Assembly (NCBI GenBank): GCA_964493945.1
Contig: CAZBQG010000077.1
Coordinates: 1-16,758 of the forward strand
Length of the DNA stretch: 16,758 nucleotides
Reading direction: 5' to 3'
Origin: CAZBQG01 sp964493945
GTDB lineage: Bacteria; Pseudomonadota; Alphaproteobacteria; Rhodospirillales; UBA2165
Under the pieces are notes generated by a model. It searched no databases, was not told the DNA's origin, and saw only the letters and a list, made by a program, of their open reading frames with translations. Position 1 is the first letter of the stretch, and each line of letters begins with the position of its first letter. Positions 14,307-16,758 of this stretch are shown here, piece by piece. The position numbers were made by a program, and so were the translations under genes.

Positions 14307-14315
14307 GTTTCGGGG

Positions 14316-14324
14316 TGCTAGACT
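14316..14324 (+). promoter_or_regulatory. Possible extended -10 for the Do protease gene
   Basis: TGCTAGACT fits the extended -10 form TGnTAnAnT (four of six matches to TATAAT). Initiation about 7 bases downstream would fall near 14331, next to the ATG at 14333. No good -35 is seen. This is tentative; the gene might instead be read through from the alpha cluster or from a promoter inside rplQ. Confidence 0.25.
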
Positions 14325-14332
14325 TGGCCGCT

Positions 14333-15763
14333 ATGGGAGTCTTTGTAACCAAAAAGCCGCCCTTTATGGCGATGCTGTTACTCTTTGTTTTGGCCGGAAT
14401 GACGGGCGAAACCATGGCGCAGCGCAAGATTCCCGGGTCCCGGCCCCAAATCCAGCTATCATTCGCGCCCCTGGTCAAGCGTGCCGCACCCGCTGTGGTC
14501 AATATCTTCACCCGTAAAACCGTGCTCACCCGGCAAGTGTCGCCGCTCTTCGATGATCCTTTCTTCCGGCGCTTTTTCGGTGAAAATTTTTCCTTCGGAG
14601 GAGGGCGGCGCAAGAAGGTTCAAAATTCCCTGGGGTCGGGCGTTCTCGTCAATTCCCGCGGCCGGGTGGTGACCAACCATCATGTCATCGAAGGTGCTGA
14701 CGAAATTCGCGTGGTTCTGGCCGACCGGCGGGAATTCGAGGCAAAGATCGTCGGCACGGATGAGCGTACGGACCTGGCCGTGCTCAGCATCAATGCAAGG
14801 GGCGAAAAACTTCCCTTCCTCCGTTTTCGCGATTCAGATGAATTGGAGGTTGGCGATCTGGTCTTGGCCATCGGCAATCCCTTCGGCGTCGGCCAGACGG
14901 TGACCAGCGGTATCGTTTCGGCCCTGGCCCGTTCGCAAGTGGGCATCAGTGATCTCAATTTTTTTATTCAGACCGACGCGGCCATCAATCCGGGAAATTC
15001 GGGCGGCGCTCTGGTCGGCATGGATGGCCGGCTGGCGGGCATCAATTCGGCGATCTTTTCAAGGGGCGGGGGATCCATCGGCATTGGCTTCGCCATCCCT
15101 TCCAACATGGTGCGCTCGGTCATCTCGGGGATTTCGGGAACGGGGAAAGTAGTGCGGCCCTGGTTTGGCGGGGTCAGTCAGGCGGTAGGTGCGGATATGG
15201 CAGCCTCACTAGGTATGCGCCGCCCGGGAGGGGTGTTGATCAATGACCTCTATCCCGGCGGCCCGGCCCAGCGGGCGGGGCTGCGGCGCGGTGATGTTGT
15301 GCTGGAAATCGGCGGCAGGGAGGTCAATGGGCCCGAAGCGCTGCGCTACCGAATGGCTACTCACCGTCTGGGGGCGAGGGTGACGTTGAAAATTCTCCGC
15401 CGGGGCGGAACCCGCAATCTGACCCTACCCATCGAGGCGCCGCCTGAGAAGCCTGCCCGCAACACCACCCAATTGGGCGGAGCCCATCCTTTGCGTGGTG
15501 CCAGCATCGCCAATCTGTCACCGGCTTTGGCCACGGAAGTGGGCATGAGCCCGCTGCGCCGGGGGGTGATCTTGCTGGCTGTGGGGCGCGGCTCCCAGGC
15601 CGGGCGTCTGGGCTTTAAGCCCGGCGATATATTGGTCAAGCTTAATGGCCAGGAGGTGCCGACTGTACGCATCGCCCGGAACATCCTGGCCAGGCGTGCC
15701 AGGCGGTGGCGCATTTCCATTGAGCGCGGGGGGAAAACCCTCTCCATGACGGTCAATCAGTGA
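14333..15763 (+). CDS. Periplasmic Do-type serine protease (DegP/DegQ-like)
   Basis: HtrA-family protease of 476 residues that would degrade or refold damaged envelope proteins in the periplasm. A signal peptide is visible: KK, a hydrophobic MAMLLLFVLAGM stretch, and a likely cut after GETMA (about residue 29). The trypsin-like domain has the triad His117 (TNHHVI), Asp148 (RTDLAVL) and Ser223 (GNSGGAL). PDZ1 is about 275-370 (AGLRRGDVVLEIGGREV) and PDZ2 about 385-475 (GFKPGDILVKLNGQEV). I chose ATG 14333 because it gives a good signal peptide; TTG 14324 and ATG 14366 are alternatives. There is no clear SD. It overlaps the next gene by 4 bases (GTGA). Confidence 0.95.
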   Translation: MGVFVTKKPPFMAMLLLFVLAGMTGETMAQRKIPGSRPQIQLSFAPLVKRAAPAVVNIFTRKTVLTRQVSPLFDDPFFRRFFGENFSFGGGRRKKVQNSLGSGVLVNSRGRVVTNHHVIEGADEIRVVLADRREFEAKIVGTDERTDLAVLSINARGEKLPFLRFRDSDELEVGDLVLAIGNPFGVGQTVTSGIVSALARSQVGISDLNFFIQTDAAINPGNSGGALVGMDGRLAGINSAIFSRGGGSIGIGFAIPSNMVRSVISGISGTGKVVRPWFGGVSQAVGADMAASLGMRRPGGVLINDLYPGGPAQRAGLRRGDVVLEIGGREVNGPEALRYRMATHRLGARVTLKILRRGGTRNLTLPIEAPPEKPARNTTQLGGAHPLRGASIANLSPALATEVGMSPLRRGVILLAVGRGSQAGRLGFKPGDILVKLNGQEVPTVRIARNILARRARRWRISIERGGKTLSMTVNQ

Positions 15764-16737
15764 GCACGCTGTTTGAGAACCAGGCGCCCAGGCCCCTGGC
15801 TGACCGTTTGCGCCCGGTTAAGCTGGATCAGGTGTTGGGCCAGGATCAGCTTTTGGCACCCGCCAGCCCGCTGGGTCTAATGCTGGCCGCGGGCCGGATT
15901 GCGTCGGTGATCCTGTGGGGGCCGCCGGGGACGGGCAAGACAACCATCGCCCGCCTGCTGGCCGACGAGACCGATCTTCATTTCGAACTTCTCTCGGCCG
16001 TTTTTTCAGGCGTGGCTGATTTGCGCAAACTGTTCGAAGCCGCCCGCGAGCGCCGCGCCATGGGCAAGGGCACGCTTTTGTTTGTCGATGAAATCCACCG
16101 CTTCAACCGTACCCAGCAGGATGGGTTTTTGCCCTATGTGGAAGACGGCACTATCATTCTGGTAGGTGCGACCACGGAAAATCCTTCCTTCGAATTGAAT
16201 GGTGCCCTGTTGTCACGCTGCCAGGTTTTGGTTCTCAACCGGCTGGATGATGCCGCCCTAGAATCGCTTTTGGGCCGGGCCGAGGAGGAAGTGGGCAAGG
16301 AACTCCCTCTCTTGCCCGTTGCACGAATGGCACTCCGTGCCATGGCCGATGGGGATGGGCGTTATTTGCTCAATATGGCTGAGGAAATTCTGGCTCTTGT
16401 TGATCCCGAACCGTTGGACGGTGCGGGATTGGCCCGCGTGGTGGGAAAACGGGCTCCGCTGTATGACAAGTCTCAGGAAGGGCATTTCAATCTGATCAGC
16501 GCGCTTCACAAAAGCATGCGCGGCTCGGACACGGACGCGGCGCTCTATTGGCTGGCCCGCATGTTGGCCGGCGGAGAGGAGCCCCGTTATATCGCGCGCC
16601 GCCTGGTGCGCTTTTCTGTGGAGGATGTGGGGCTGGCCGATCCTCAAGCCTTGCCCCAATCCATCGCCGCCTGGCAGGCCTATGAACGGCTGGGCTCTCC
16701 TGAAGGGGAGCTGGTGTATGCGGCGGTGACAAATTAG
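15760..16737 (+). CDS. rarA: RarA/MgsA-type AAA+ ATPase, C-terminally truncated
   Basis: Replication-associated recombination ATPase, related to clamp-loader subunits and eukaryotic WRNIP1/Mgs1, acting at stalled forks. Walker A GPPGTGKT is at 54-61, Walker B LLFVDEIHR at 106-113, sensor 1 GATTENPSF at 136-144, the arginine finger near Arg153 (LLSRC) and sensor 2 near Arg201. GHFNLISALHKSMRGSDTDA and YIARRLVRFSVEDVGLADPQ start the C-terminal region. The frame then stops at residue 325, while relatives are about 430-450 residues: after ERLGSPEGEL the expected alanine-rich helix is replaced by VYAAVTN and TAG. About 110 residues of the tetramerisation domain are missing. GTG start overlaps the protease stop, with no SD. 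Confidence 0.88.
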   Translation: MSTLFENQAPRPLADRLRPVKLDQVLGQDQLLAPASPLGLMLAAGRIASVILWGPPGTGKTTIARLLADETDLHFELLSAVFSGVADLRKLFEAARERRAMGKGTLLFVDEIHRFNRTQQDGFLPYVEDGTIILVGATTENPSFELNGALLSRCQVLVLNRLDDAALESLLGRAEEEVGKELPLLPVARMALRAMADGDGRYLLNMAEEILALVDPEPLDGAGLARVVGKRAPLYDKSQEGHFNLISALHKSMRGSDTDAALYWLARMLAGGEEPRYIARRLVRFSVEDVGLADPQALPQSIAAWQAYERLGSPEGELVYAAVTN

Positions 16738-16758
16738 ACCACGGAAGCGGGGGATTTT

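Noticed and set aside
14198..14332. Upstream extension of the Do protease frame into rplQ
   Set aside because: The extra 45 residues overlap the end of rplQ and the terminator and precede the signal peptide, which would then be internal.
1..16758. CRISPR arrays, tRNA or rRNA genes, insertion sequences, phage genes or defence systems
   Set aside because: None seen. The block is continuous core-gene sequence with even base composition and no sign of an inserted element, apart from the unexplained rarA end.

Overview
The window carries the ribosomal protein superoperon (S10, spc and alpha clusters) of an alphaproteobacterium. It is followed by a Do-type serine protease gene and a replication-associated AAA+ ATPase gene. 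All genes are on the + strand and packed tightly, and no gap between genes exceeds about 100 bases, so there is no long empty stretch. The assignment to Alphaproteobacteria, probably a Rhodospirillales-like uncultured lineage, is an inference. It rests on the protein sequences, on adk placed between secY and rpsM, on the absence of rpmJ and rpsD from their enterobacterial positions, and on the order rplQ, Do protease, rarA.

Layout. Positions 1-57 are the end of tuf, followed by a GC-rich hairpin. Positions 120-5325 are the S10 cluster: rpsJ, rplC, rplD, rplW, rplB, rpsS, rplV, rpsC, rplP, rpmC, rpsQ. Positions 5370-11730 are the spc cluster: rplN, rplX, rplE, rpsN, rpsH, rplF, rplR, rpsE, rpmD, rplO, secY, adk. 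A near-consensus sigma70-type promoter (11741-11768) precedes the alpha cluster: rpsM, rpsK, rpoA, rplQ (11833-14256). A strong intrinsic terminator (14276-14306) closes the block. A degP/degQ-like periplasmic protease (14333-15763) and a rarA/mgsA homologue (from 15760) follow, joined by a 4-base overlap. The rarA frame stops about 110 residues early, near the window end.

The genes work together as core gene expression: small- and large-subunit proteins, the SecY translocon channel, adenylate kinase and the RNA polymerase alpha subunit. The tight spacing and stop/start overlaps imply co-transcription and translational coupling.

I do not see an undescribed multi-gene system here. The points worth a second look are local: a six-copy PEEA repeat tail on L3, a charged repeat tail on L15, an early stop in rarA, a bulged hairpin between rpsK and rpoA where other bacteria carry rpsD, a small tandem repeat between rpmD and rplO, and a possible leaderless start of the protease just after the terminator.
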